The position numbers were made by a program, and so were the translations under genes. Source: Clostridium sp. UBA1056 (GTDB lineage Bacteria; Bacillota; Clostridia; Clostridiales; Clostridiaceae). Taken from it: a stretch of DNA of 64,000 bases. The number at the start of each line of letters is the position of its first letter. The first letter of the stretch is position 1. The notes below the pieces were generated by a model. The model did no database searches. It had not been told where the DNA came from and saw nothing but the letters and a program-made list of their open reading frames with translations. Shown here one piece after another: positions 44,407 through 53,286 of the stretch. The stretch spans positions 209,588 to 273,587 of the forward strand of contig DCDL01000004.1 in the NCBI GenBank assembly GCA_002316385.1, in the 5' to 3' direction.

Positions 44407-45486
44407 TTATTTAATAACTTTCTCAATAATTCCTCCACCAACAACTATGTTTCCTTGATAGCAAACAACAGACTGTCCTTTTGTTATAGCACGTTGAGGT
44501 GTTTCAAACTCTAACTTAATATGATTTTCATCTATCTGAGTTAGCTTAGCAGGAGCAGGTTTAGCTGAATATCTCACCTTAGCCTCTACCATAATCTCTC
44601 CTTCTATTTTATCCATAGGAATTAAATTTATATCTTTAGCAATAAGGGTAGTATTAAAGATTTCTAATTCATCTCCTAAAACTACTTCATTTCTTTCTGG
44701 GATTATGTTCGTTACAAATACGGGTTTTCCAAGAGCAATTCCAAGTCCTTTTCTCTGCCCTATAGTATAATAAACTATACCCTTATGTTTCCCTAAAACC
44801 TTTCCGTTTTTATCCACAAAATTTCCAGGTGCAACTTCTCTTCCACTAAATCTAGCTATATAATTACCATGATTATTATCAGGTATGAAGCAGATTTCTT
44901 GAGAGTCTTTCTTTCTAAAGACCTCTAGACCTATTTTTTCAGCAATAGCTCTAATTTCAGTTTTAGAATAAGCTCCACAAGGCATTAAAGTGTGCGCCAA
45001 CTGATTTTGAGTTAGGGTATATAAAGCATAAGTTTGATCTTTTCTATCATCTTCTGAACGCTTTAATCTATATCTTTCATCTTTAAAATCTATAGTAGCA
45101 TAGTGCCCAGTAGCAATATAATCAGCACCTAAACCTTGAACTTTTCTTAAAAACTCTTCAAATTTTATTTTTCTATTACATTCTATACACGGATTTGGAG
45201 TTCTTCCGTTAAAATATTCCTCTACAAAATTATCTACTACATGTTCCTTAAATGGAGCTTTAAAGTTCATAACATAGAAAGGTATATCTAAAACATCAGC
45301 AACTCTTCTAGCATCATTAACTGCTGAAAGAGAGCAACAACCTCCTTCATTTTCCGCATATTCAGGATTATCTGGAGCTAGTTTCATCATTATTCCAGTA
45401 ACATCGTATCCTTGTTCTTTTAAAAGATATGCTGCTACAGAACTATCAACTCCTCCGCTCATCCCTATTACAACTTTTTTCTTCAT
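44407..45486 (-). CDS. mnmA: tRNA 2-thiouridylase MnmA
   Basis: MnmA adds sulfur to U34 of Lys, Glu and Gln tRNAs. The adjusted 359-residue protein starts at MKKKVVIGMSGGVDSS, with the PP-loop at residues 10-16, Cys103 in NPCIECNRK and Cys199 in QEICFIPDN (the E. coli C102/C199 equivalents). The open frame runs to 45582, but that extension overlaps iscU and is not family sequence. It takes sulfur from the cysteine desulfurase two genes upstream, which explains the operon. Confidence 0.96.
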   Translation of the reverse strand: MKKKVVIGMSGGVDSSVAAYLLKEQGYDVTGIMMKLAPDNPEYAENEGGCCSLSAVNDARRVADVLDIPFYVMNFKAPFKEHVVDNFVEEYFNGRTPNPCIECNRKIKFEEFLRKVQGLGADYIATGHYATIDFKDERYRLKRSEDDRKDQTYALYTLTQNQLAHTLMPCGAYSKTEIRAIAEKIGLEVFRKKDSQEICFIPDNNHGNYIARFSGREVAPGNFVDKNGKVLGKHKGIVYYTIGQRKGLGIALGKPVFVTNIIPERNEVVLGDELEIFNTTLIAKDINLIPMDKIEGEIMVEAKVRYSAKPAPAKLTQIDENHIKLEFETPQRAITKGQSVVCYQGNIVVGGGIIEKVIK

Positions 45487-45499
45487 CTGAGTATCACAC

Positions 45500-45928
45500 C
45501 TATTCTCCATGAACTTGGTCATGTATATCGTCATGCTCTTCATAATCCCAAGGTTGTAATCCTTGTTTTTGTCTATAATCATTTATAGCTTTATGAATAG
45601 CTTCTTCTGCAAGAACTGAACAGTGCATTTTAACTGGTGGAAGCCCATCTAAAGCTTCTGCTACAGCTACATTTGAAAGTGTCCATGCTTCATCTAAGCT
45701 CTTACCTTTTATTAATTCTGTAGCCATACTTGAAGATGCTATAGCAGATCCACATCCAAAAGTCTTAAATTTACAGTCTACAACTTTATTATCTTCAACC
45801 TTTAAGTAAACTCTCATTATATCTCCACATTTAGCATTTCCAACTTCTCCAATTCCGTTAGCATCTTCTATTTCACCAACATTTCTTGGGTTTGTAAAAT
45901 GATCCATTACCTTTTCACTATATATCAT
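45500..45928 (-). CDS. iscU: Iron-sulfur cluster scaffold IscU/NifU-like
   Basis: A 142-residue scaffold on which Fe-S clusters are built. The three conserved cysteines lie in GNAKCGD, FGCGSAIA and MHCSVLAE. It begins two bases after the iscS stop and is followed 13 bases later by mnmA. Clostridial annotation usually calls it NifU; it corresponds to the N-terminal domain only. Confidence 0.94.
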   Translation of the reverse strand: MIYSEKVMDHFTNPRNVGEIEDANGIGEVGNAKCGDIMRVYLKVEDNKVVDCKFKTFGCGSAIASSSMATELIKGKSLDEAWTLSNVAVAEALDGLPPVKMHCSVLAEEAIHKAINDYRQKQGLQPWDYEEHDDIHDQVHGE

Positions 45929-45930
45929 AA

Positions 45931-47139
45931 TTATTTATCCTCCTTATTAAAAAAGCTTTTGCATTTTCCATTTATAAAACTGTCGTATAGCGGTGACATA
46001 TCTCTAAGTCTTTGCACTATTGCAGGTACAGTTTCTATTACATAATCTACTTCTTCTTCTGTTGTTTTAGCACCCATTGAAAGTCTTAATGAACCATGAG
46101 CAACTTCATGTGGAAGTCCTATAGCTAATAAAACGTGAGATGGGTCTAAAGAGCCTGATGTACATGCACTTCCACTAGATGCACATATCCCTTTAGCATC
46201 GAGCATTAAAAGTACAGATTCTCCTTCGATGAATTCAAAACTAATGTTTACGTTTCCTGGAAGTCTTCTATCTCCTACAGGTCCATTAAGTTTAGAATAT
46301 GGAATTTCAAGTAATCCCTTTATAAGTTTATCTCTTAAATAAGTTAATCTTTCTCTTTCTTCTTTTAGATTTTCTATAGCTAATTCTATAGCTTTGCCTA
46401 AACCTACAATTCCTGCCACGTTTTCTGTTCCAGCTCTTCTATTTCTCTCTTGAGCTCCACCATGCACTAAATTATGAATCCTTATACCTTTTCTTAAGTA
46501 TAGGACTCCAGCTCCCTTAGGTCCATAAATTTTATGTCCTGATAGAGATAATGCATCTATGTTCATTTCCTTAACATCCATATCTATATGACCTATAGCT
46601 TGAACTGCATCTGTATGGAAGAAAACTTTTCTTTCTTTGCATATTTCACCAATTTCTTTTATAGGTTGTATGGTTCCAATTTCGTTATTAGCAGTCATAA
46701 TAGTTACTAATACAGTAGTTGGCTTTATAGCATTTTTAAGATCTTCTAATCTAATAGAGCCTTCCTCATCTACATCTAGATAAGTTACTTCAAATCCTTG
46801 CTTCTCAAGATATTCACAAGTGTGAAGCACTGCATGGTGCTCTATTTTAGTAGTTATAATATGATTTCCTTTATTTTTATTAGCAAGAGCTATTCCTTTA
46901 ATGGCCCAGTTATCTGCCTCTGATCCTCCACCAGTAAAATATATTTCTGTTGGATCTGCATTAATAGCTTTTGCTACTCTATTTCTTGCTTTATCTACTG
47001 CCTTTTTAGTTTCCCTTGAAATGGAATATATAGATGATGGGTTACCATAAAACTCCGTAAAGTAAGGTAACATCTCCTCTAATACTTCTGGTTTTGTGTG
47101 TGTTGTTGCCGCATAATCCATATAAACTAGCTTATTCAT
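45931..47139 (-). CDS. iscS: Cysteine desulfurase IscS/NifS
   Basis: This PLP enzyme frees sulfur from cysteine for Fe-S clusters and tRNA thiolation. The 402 residues include the PLP-binding LSGHKIYGPKGAG near 205 and the mobile catalytic cysteine loop SSGSACTSG near 325-330, features of group I (IscS/NifS). It overlaps the iscR stop by 8 bases. The short basic C-terminus with a further cysteine (KCKSFF) is typical of clostridial NifS. Confidence 0.96.
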   Translation of the reverse strand: MNKLVYMDYAATTHTKPEVLEEMLPYFTEFYGNPSSIYSISRETKKAVDKARNRVAKAINADPTEIYFTGGGSEADNWAIKGIALANKNKGNHIITTKIEHHAVLHTCEYLEKQGFEVTYLDVDEEGSIRLEDLKNAIKPTTVLVTIMTANNEIGTIQPIKEIGEICKERKVFFHTDAVQAIGHIDMDVKEMNIDALSLSGHKIYGPKGAGVLYLRKGIRIHNLVHGGAQERNRRAGTENVAGIVGLGKAIELAIENLKEERERLTYLRDKLIKGLLEIPYSKLNGPVGDRRLPGNVNISFEFIEGESVLLMLDAKGICASSGSACTSGSLDPSHVLLAIGLPHEVAHGSLRLSMGAKTTEEEVDYVIETVPAIVQRLRDMSPLYDSFINGKCKSFFNKEDK

Positions 47140-47572
47140 CTAGGTTCACTCCTTTAATCTTCAATATGTTAGAATAATCATCTACAATATCCTGTAAAGT
47201 TATTGAGGTTGTCACAGAATCAATGCTGTCCTTAATCTTTTTCCAAACTATTCTAGTTGCACAACAATCAATATTATTGCAACCATCACTTTCTAGGCAA
47301 GTTGAAATTTCTATGGGACCTTCCAGTACCTCTAATATCTGATACACTGTAATTTCCTTTGGATCCTTTGCTAAGATGTATCCTCCGCTGGATCCTCTAA
47401 TACTTTTTATTAGCTCAGCTTTTCTTAACCCCGAAAATAACTGTTCAAGATAGTATTCTGAAATATTTTGTCTACTTGAAATACTCTTAATTGATATAGG
47501 GCTTTTTCCGTAATTAATAGCTAAGTCAACCATAGCCTTAACTCCGTATCTTCCCTTAGTTGATAACTTCAT
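47132..47572 (-). CDS. iscR: Rrf2-family Fe-S regulator IscR
   Basis: A 146-residue winged-helix regulator (helix-turn-helix NISEYYLEQLFSGLRKAELI). Cysteines 92, 98, 103 and 104 can hold an Fe-S cluster and let the protein sense cluster status. It is the first gene of the isc-mnmA operon and likely represses it: an inverted repeat spans the -10 of its promoter. Other Rrf2 members (CymR) lack the cysteine cluster, which supports IscR. Confidence 0.92.
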   Translation of the reverse strand: MKLSTKGRYGVKAMVDLAINYGKSPISIKSISSRQNISEYYLEQLFSGLRKAELIKSIRGSSGGYILAKDPKEITVYQILEVLEGPIEISTCLESDGCNNIDCCATRIVWKKIKDSIDSVTTSITLQDIVDDYSNILKIKGVNLDE

Positions 47573-47601
47573 AAAATCATTCCTTAATGTTGAGTACTTT
47601 A

Positions 47602-47640
47602 CTATGATTTAATAATATCAAATCAGAGTATTTATGTCAA
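47602..47640 (-). promoter_or_regulatory. isc operon promoter with probable IscR operator
   Basis: On the minus strand TTGACA (47635-47640) and TATTAT (47612-47617) are 17 bp apart. A 9-bp inverted repeat with one mismatch (CTCTGATTT at 47620-47628 and AAATCATAG at 47602-47610) flanks the -10 and would overlap polymerase, as expected for autorepression by IscR. The binding protein is inferred. Confidence 0.65.
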
Positions 47641-47719
47641 CTATTCTTTTTATATCTGCACCAATAAAATATGTTTCTAATAATATATAGTAACAACTAT
47701 TTATTTAAGGAGGTAAAAA

Positions 47720-49066
47720 ATGAGTAACTTTAAGGATAACCCATATAGAAATTTAGTTTATGGCTTAGATGTTAGGGTTCCACTAATAGATAAATCATAC
47801 TGCATAGGCATCAATTTCGATAATGCAGCCACAACGCCTCCATTAAAATCTGTAATTGATGAAGTAATAAAATTTTCTCCTTATTATTCATCCATACATC
47901 GGGGAGATGGATATAAATCACAATTATCCACTCACATGTATGATAACTCAAGGGAAATTGTGAAATTTTTCGTAAATGATTATAGTGATATGATGGATGT
48001 TATATATGTAAAGAATTGTACCGAAGCTATAAATAAACTAGCTAATATATTAGCTAGCCAGGATAAAGGTTCAATTATTCTATCCACTTCTATGGAACAT
48101 CATTCTAACGATTTACCATGGAGAAAAAATTTTGAAGTTAAATATGTAGAAATAGATGAAGACGGTTGTTTAGATATGAAGGATTTAAGATCTAAATTAG
48201 AGAAATATAATGGAAGAATTTCTTTAGTTGCAATCACTGGAGCTTCAAATGTAACTGGCATTAAGAATCCCATATACACCATAGCAAATCTAGCCCACAG
48301 TTATGGAGCTAAAATTTTAGTGGACGGAGCTCAACTAATCCCTCATAGTAAATTTTCTATAGGCCCTCATCTACCCTTAGGTCCCATTGATTTTGTTGCA
48401 TTTTCAGCACATAAAATCTATGCCCCATTTGGTTGTGGTGTATTAATTGGACCAAAAGACTTCTTTAATGAATATGAGCCTGATCATACTGGTGGTGGTA
48501 CTATTAAGTTTGTATCTCATGATAAAGTAATATGGACGACCTCCCCTGATAAGGAAGAAGCAGGCTCTCCAAACGTTATTGGATCAATAGCCTTAAGTGC
48601 TGCTATCAACGAGCTTTCAAAAATTGGGATGTCAAATATAGATGAATATGAAAACTATTTAGCCATATATGCTACAAAAAATCTTCAATCTATAGACTCA
48701 GTAATACTATATGGTAATTGTGGTGACTTTAAAAATAAAGTTGGTATTATTCCATTTAATATAGAAGGAATGCATCATACTATAGTTGCTAAAACATTAT
48801 CTTTTGAATTCGGAATAGCTGTAAGAAGTGGATGCTTCTGTGCTCATCCATACCTACAAAGACTTTTAAAAATCCCTTATTCAATGATAGAAGAGATGAC
48901 TCTTGTATCTAAAGATATACAACCTGGTATGGTTAGGATTAGCTTTGGCTTTTATAATACAATAGATGAAATTGATAGATTATTATATGCAATAGAAAAA
49001 ATTACAGCTAATAAGAATTACTATATAAGGAAATATGGCTTAACTAAAAGTAGCTTATATAGTTGA
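47720..49066 (+). CDS. Class V aminotransferase, cysteine desulfurase-like
   Basis: A 448-residue PLP enzyme of the SufS/CsdA group. The N-terminal NFDNAATTPP, the PLP lysine in SAHKIYAPFG and the cysteine loop RSGCFCAHP are intact; the last is the group II (SufS) form. About 30 residues precede the usual start, and a C-terminal tail follows. It is divergent from iscR across 147 bp, with AAGGAGG seven bases before the ATG. No SufE/SufU or SufBCD gene is near. It could serve as a second desulfurase or act on a different substrate (selenocysteine, cysteine sulfinate). Confidence 0.8.
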   Translation: MSNFKDNPYRNLVYGLDVRVPLIDKSYCIGINFDNAATTPPLKSVIDEVIKFSPYYSSIHRGDGYKSQLSTHMYDNSREIVKFFVNDYSDMMDVIYVKNCTEAINKLANILASQDKGSIILSTSMEHHSNDLPWRKNFEVKYVEIDEDGCLDMKDLRSKLEKYNGRISLVAITGASNVTGIKNPIYTIANLAHSYGAKILVDGAQLIPHSKFSIGPHLPLGPIDFVAFSAHKIYAPFGCGVLIGPKDFFNEYEPDHTGGGTIKFVSHDKVIWTTSPDKEEAGSPNVIGSIALSAAINELSKIGMSNIDEYENYLAIYATKNLQSIDSVILYGNCGDFKNKVGIIPFNIEGMHHTIVAKTLSFEFGIAVRSGCFCAHPYLQRLLKIPYSMIEEMTLVSKDIQPGMVRISFGFYNTIDEIDRLLYAIEKITANKNYYIRKYGLTKSSLYS

Positions 49067-49097
49067 CTACCATAAAATTTATTAACTTTTAATATAT

Positions 49098-49149
49098 GGG
49101 CTTTTGCAAAATGACCTAATCTTAGATTAGCAATATTTTTGCAAAGCCT
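49098..49149. terminator. Hairpin between convergent genes
   Basis: GGCTTTTGCAAAAT (from 49099) pairs with ATTTTTGCAAAGCC (to 49147), and a perfect inner palindrome CTAATC-T-TAGATTAG (49116-49130) extends the stem. It lies just past the stop at 49066 and before the convergent TraX stop at 49222. T-runs are weak, so a shared bidirectional terminator is likely but not certain. Confidence 0.6.
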
Positions 49150-49221
49150 CCTTAATATTTATCTGTATTCTAACATAATACTGTTAAAACTACATATTTA
49201 AAAAGTTTCATATTTAAAATT

Positions 49222-49926
49222 TTATATCCTTCCAATAAGTACTACTGCTATAAGATGTATTGGGTAAAAACAATAAAATATCCATTTAGTAAGCTTATTA
49301 TTAATACCTAATTTTTCGTTATACATTAGTATAGGAATTATAGCAAACACCATCATCCATTGATAATCCCAAACCAATATAGATTCTAAAAATAATTCTC
49401 CATTTCCAAGCCCTGAAAATACAGGAAGAATACTAGAGATTATATATACTAAGGCCATAACACCCTTTTTTTCTCTTAAGAAGTAAAATATTAATGTCAT
49501 TGCAACGCCATAAAGTGAAGCCTCAGTAAACAACTCTAATACTAACGCAATTACAGAAACCATTACCCATATAATATAATTTTCATTATTTTTACGTGTC
49601 TCCTTAGCTTTATCAATACATGTTAAAAGTGCTACTGAAAGTCCAAGAGATAAAAATATATTATTATGAATACCTAGTATATAATCTACAACTAGCATTA
49701 CTCCGCTAAAAGCAAATAACCTTAACATGTACTTATTTTTGCTTCTGGTGTGGAAAAATCCTTCAACTATTAAGAAAAAGAATATAGGTGCAGCAATCTT
49801 CCCAAAATATCCAAACCATATTGGAATACTTACTCCTCCATTAGTTCCTATATAAGTTAGAATATGATCCATAAGCATAAATATCATAGCTATAACCTTT
49901 AAAGTAAAAGAATCTAATTTTCTCAT
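49222..49926 (-). CDS. TraX family membrane protein
   Basis: A 234-residue polytopic protein with about eight hydrophobic segments and the TraX opening pattern (LKVIAMIFMLMDHI, then FFFLIVEGFFHTRS). F-plasmid TraX acetylates pilin, but chromosomal Firmicute members have unknown substrates. No conjugation genes are nearby, so an acyltransferase role at the membrane is the most that can be said. It has its own SD and stands alone. Confidence 0.8.
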   Translation of the reverse strand: MRKLDSFTLKVIAMIFMLMDHILTYIGTNGGVSIPIWFGYFGKIAAPIFFFLIVEGFFHTRSKNKYMLRLFAFSGVMLVVDYILGIHNNIFLSLGLSVALLTCIDKAKETRKNNENYIIWVMVSVIALVLELFTEASLYGVAMTLIFYFLREKKGVMALVYIISSILPVFSGLGNGELFLESILVWDYQWMMVFAIIPILMYNEKLGINNKLTKWIFYCFYPIHLIAVVLIGRI

Positions 49927-50061
49927 AAAATTTAACCTCCAAAATAAATTATCTACTGCTATGATTATAGGTAATAAGTATGCTTTTTCATATTTATTTA
50001 CATTACATGAAGATTACAAAAGTGTAAGATAAAATTTTCATAGACTTTTCAAGTGAAGTAA

Positions 50062-50142
50062 TTATTTTTCCCATTCCATCATTAACTCTTTTCTTCCTGT
50101 AGCTTCATCCATATCCTCTATATTAAATTCTCTTATAATCAA
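50062..50142 (-). pseudogene. 26-codon ORF, probable gene remnant after the Nudix gene
   Basis: Starting at a TTG five bases after the Nudix stop, with AGAGGATGG about eight bases upstream, the frame encodes MIIREFNIEDMDE followed by ATGRKELMMEWEK and a stop. The opening resembles the first strand and helix of GNAT acetyltransferases. It is too short for that fold, so it is probably the end piece left by a deletion. A genuine small peptide is possible. The rest of the gap up to TraX has no other coding signal. Confidence 0.4.
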
Positions 50143-50146
50143 AGTA

Positions 50147-50710
50147 TTACCATCCTCTATTTTTTATTTTTTCATTAAATTTTTCATATAGTTTAATCAT
50201 ATTAGATTCATTACTATATTTATGAATTTCATTAATAGGAATCCATGCAACACCACTATTTTCATCTTCCTTTACTTTAAGTTCATCACCTTCATCAGCT
50301 TCTAATAAATAAGCAATGGATAAATGAAGATGAGGAGATACATATTTACCTCTTTTAAAATGTCCTATCACCTCTAGTATATCTAAAGATAGTATTTCAG
50401 GAGTAATCGCTCTTATATTTTCTACTCCTGTTTCTTCTTTAGCTTCCTTTATTGCTACATGAAGTAAATCCGCCTCTCCATCTGCATGTCCACCCGTCCA
50501 GCACCAAGTTTTATAAATATTATGATGAATCATTAAAACTTTAGTCCTATCCTTATTTACGATATATCCTGAGCTACTTGTATGAATTAATGGGTTTTCT
50601 CTAGTAAGTAGATTATCAAATTGCTCTATGCCTAATAAAGCTACATTTTTATCTTGTGCTTCCTCCTCATTATAGGGTATATAATCTTTTATGTCTTGGA
50701 TCCATCCCAT
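50147..50710 (-). CDS. Nudix hydrolase
   Basis: A 187-residue protein with a Nudix box (GGHADGEADLLHVAIKEA followed by KEETGV, about residues 77-100) that binds Mg2+ and cleaves nucleoside diphosphates linked to another group. The variant spacing is common in a clade annotated only as Nudix hydrolase. The start is ATG with GGAGAG. The substrate is unknown. Confidence 0.88.
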   Translation of the reverse strand: MGWIQDIKDYIPYNEEEAQDKNVALLGIEQFDNLLTRENPLIHTSSSGYIVNKDRTKVLMIHHNIYKTWCWTGGHADGEADLLHVAIKEAKEETGVENIRAITPEILSLDILEVIGHFKRGKYVSPHLHLSIAYLLEADEGDELKVKEDENSGVAWIPINEIHKYSNESNMIKLYEKFNEKIKNRGW

Positions 50711-50773
50711 GATTATCTCTCCTTTATATTATCTATATTATTTTTTATATCTTTTATATTATAATAGCATAAA

Positions 50774-50811
50774 GGCTCAATACAGCAGTATTATAAAAAC
50801 TGTATTGAACC
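50774..50811 (-). terminator. Terminator after msrA
   Basis: A 12-bp stem (50774-50785 with 50800-50811, one G-T pair) starts six bases past the msrA stop and is followed by TTTATG on the minus strand. Confidence 0.7.
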
Positions 50812-50816
50812 TTCTA

Positions 50817-51290
50817 TTAATCTAAATGTATATGACAGTATCCATTAGGATTTTTCTTTAGATACCTTTGATGATACTCTTCTGCTTTATAATAATTCTC
50901 TAAAGGTTTTATCTCTGTGGCTATTTTCTTTATATAATTTTTCTGTAGATTATCTACACTTTTTATAATAATTTCTTCATCTACTTTATCAACGTAATAA
51001 ATGCCTGTTCTATATTGACTTCCTATGTCATTTCCTTGTCTATTTAGTGTCGTTGGATCTATAATAGACCAAAATTTATTAAGTATTTCTTCTAAAGAAA
51101 TTATATTTTCATCATAGTCTATCAAACATACTTCTGCAAAATATGTGTTGCCATAACACACATCCTCATAGGTAGGATTTTCTGTTCTACCATTGGCATA
51201 TCCCACTTCGGTATTCATTACCCCATTGATTCTAGAGAAAAATTCTTCTACACCCCAAAAGCATCCTCCACCTAATACAATTCTTTTCAT
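50817..51290 (-). CDS. msrA: Peptide-methionine (S)-S-oxide reductase MsrA
   Basis: MsrA repairs oxidised methionine in proteins. The catalytic Cys10 lies in GGCFWG, and the family blocks GYANGRTENPTYEDVC, DPTTLNRQGNDIGSQYR and YHQRYL are complete. At 157 residues it is the short MsrA without a fused MsrB; a resolving cysteine may be the one near the C-terminus (NGYCHIH). It is monocistronic. Confidence 0.95.
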   Translation of the reverse strand: MKRIVLGGGCFWGVEEFFSRINGVMNTEVGYANGRTENPTYEDVCYGNTYFAEVCLIDYDENIISLEEILNKFWSIIDPTTLNRQGNDIGSQYRTGIYYVDKVDEEIIIKSVDNLQKNYIKKIATEIKPLENYYKAEEYHQRYLKKNPNGYCHIHLD

Positions 51291-51351
51291 ATTATCAACT
51301 CCTTATTTTAATCTTCTGGAATATAAGTACAAATTTTATTTTATTCACAAT

Positions 51352-53157
51352 TTACATAGAACGTATATCATTATTAAAATCTCTGTACAGCTCTAGTATA
51401 AATTCTATACTTTCTTTTTTAATCTCTTGACTTTTACCATATACAATTAATACTTTATAACCTACTTCTATTACATATTTGTTATTAATATTTATAAATC
51501 TATTAATTTCCTCATCATTATATTGAAGATTTCTCATATAAAGCTTCTGACATAAAAGAGTGGAATGAATAATTAAATCTCTTATTTCATGAACCCGCTT
51601 ATTCCTTTGTAAAAATTCCATACTGTCTTCTATAAGTCTTTTATTTAGTCTAGCAATTTTATCTATAAGCTGCTCTACTCCATCCTTCAATTTATATGGA
51701 AATATAAATTTATTAGCCATGACTACAATAACTACTCCTATAATTACGTATATCACCCTATAAAAAACTAGTACATTAATATTTTCAGTGAAAGAAGCTA
51801 TACATATAGAAGATATAGCAGTAAATAGTGATATTTTATAGTATTCTTTAAAAGCATAAATTAAATAAAGAGAAATAGTTAAAATTCCTAAAGTAACTAT
51901 CCTAGAATCTACCACATTAATAAATATCCCTGTAAATAAAATACCTAATACATTTCCAATAACTCTATCTCTAGCTTTTTCAATAGTATCTTCATAATAG
52001 GGTTGCATAATAGACATTATAGTTATAACTGCCCATATCACTTTATAAAAACCTAAAAATTCTCCAATAAGTAGTGTTGCAGTAAGAGTTATAGCCATTC
52101 TAATAGCAAATTTAAATCTTATAGTATCAGGTCTAAAATATTCTTTAAAGGTCACCCTAGTTTTATCGATATCAGCCCTAGCCCACTCTTTATATACCTT
52201 ATTAGAACCTCTTTTTCCTATAGATCTCAGCTCTTTAATACTATTAACAAAACTTTCCAACATTAAGGATATCTCTAAATGATACTCCTTATCTTTATCC
52301 CATCTTTTTATAAACAGCTCTATATTTTCTTGTAAAACTTGAATGTCTAAGTTATCTTTACATAGCTCTATTATATCTTTTATTATTTCTTTTAAATCTT
52401 CTACATAAACCTTAGAAATAATTGAATCCTTTACATATTTATATATATTAATCATGTATAAATTAAAATATTCTACATTAATAAATATCTTAAACTGGAC
52501 TTTTCCTAGGTTAGTAGTTAAGTATTTTCTATGCCTTGTTACATAAACCTTATAAGCTATGTCCCTCATAATTTTTGAGCATTTATCTTCTATGGTATTA
52601 TCATACTCTCCAATTAATATATTTTCAAATTGATTATCTATTAGAGTGAAAGCTTCCTGTACACTCTTTCCTAGAGTAGACCTTTCATTTACTCTATTTA
52701 TAAAACTTAAGCCTACAACTATCAAAACCCCAAAGATCACAGCTAAAACCCTAAAGGGAAGCTCTCCTAGTGATACCTGAGTATATTGGGTAAATACATA
52801 TAGCATTATAAAGGGCTTATAAAAGGTTAAATCATAGGGCGACACTATGGTATACATTATAAGAAAAATAGCGAAAAAGTTTATAGGTATTCCCCACCAA
52901 ATATTAATAGATGAAAGATAGGCCGTTAAAACAATAATTAAATCAACAAGAATTATTTTAATAGCTTTGCTAAAGGTTTTAACCTGAAAGTTTTGTCTTC
53001 CCATAACCTTTGATGTTAGAGCTATTGGAAATGCTATCATCATATTTTTAACTCCAAATAATATACCCACTCCAAATAGAGTTATTACAGCCACAGAGCC
53101 ATGTTTTAGCATAGAGTATGTATTTATATTAAATTTCTTTACCAATTTATCATACAT
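51352..53157 (-). CDS. FUSC-family membrane protein
   Basis: A 601-residue protein with two blocks of about five to six membrane segments (residues 15-150 and 340-490) separated by and followed by long cytoplasmic helical regions, the layout of fusaric-acid/aromatic-acid exporter (FUSC/YhfK) proteins. The second block has the family pattern AITLTATLLIGEFLGFYKVIW. Substrate unknown. No partner membrane-fusion gene is adjacent, as is normal for Gram-positives. Confidence 0.78.
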   Translation of the reverse strand: MYDKLVKKFNINTYSMLKHGSVAVITLFGVGILFGVKNMMIAFPIALTSKVMGRQNFQVKTFSKAIKIILVDLIIVLTAYLSSINIWWGIPINFFAIFLIMYTIVSPYDLTFYKPFIMLYVFTQYTQVSLGELPFRVLAVIFGVLIVVGLSFINRVNERSTLGKSVQEAFTLIDNQFENILIGEYDNTIEDKCSKIMRDIAYKVYVTRHRKYLTTNLGKVQFKIFINVEYFNLYMINIYKYVKDSIISKVYVEDLKEIIKDIIELCKDNLDIQVLQENIELFIKRWDKDKEYHLEISLMLESFVNSIKELRSIGKRGSNKVYKEWARADIDKTRVTFKEYFRPDTIRFKFAIRMAITLTATLLIGEFLGFYKVIWAVITIMSIMQPYYEDTIEKARDRVIGNVLGILFTGIFINVVDSRIVTLGILTISLYLIYAFKEYYKISLFTAISSICIASFTENINVLVFYRVIYVIIGVVIVVMANKFIFPYKLKDGVEQLIDKIARLNKRLIEDSMEFLQRNKRVHEIRDLIIHSTLLCQKLYMRNLQYNDEEINRFININNKYVIEVGYKVLIVYGKSQEIKKESIEFILELYRDFNNDIRSM

Positions 53158-53252
53158 AAAGCCAACATCCTTACTATAAATAATTAGATTATCTACTTAT
53201 TATTAGCTAATTTAACTTACGTATTCTTTATATTAGCTGTTTTTACATAAAC

Positions 53253-53286
53253 AGAAAGACATCCTAAAATTTTAGGATGTCTTTCT
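53253..53286 (-). terminator. Terminator after the DUF2085 gene
   Basis: AGAAAGACATCCTAAAA and its exact reverse complement form a 17-bp perfect palindrome that starts at the DUF2085 stop codon. The following minus-strand sequence is TGTTTATG, only moderately T-rich. Confidence 0.75.

Noticed and set aside
49222..49926. Conjugative element suggested by TraX
   Set aside because: There is no relaxase, coupling protein, integrase or attachment repeat nearby; chromosomal TraX proteins are common.
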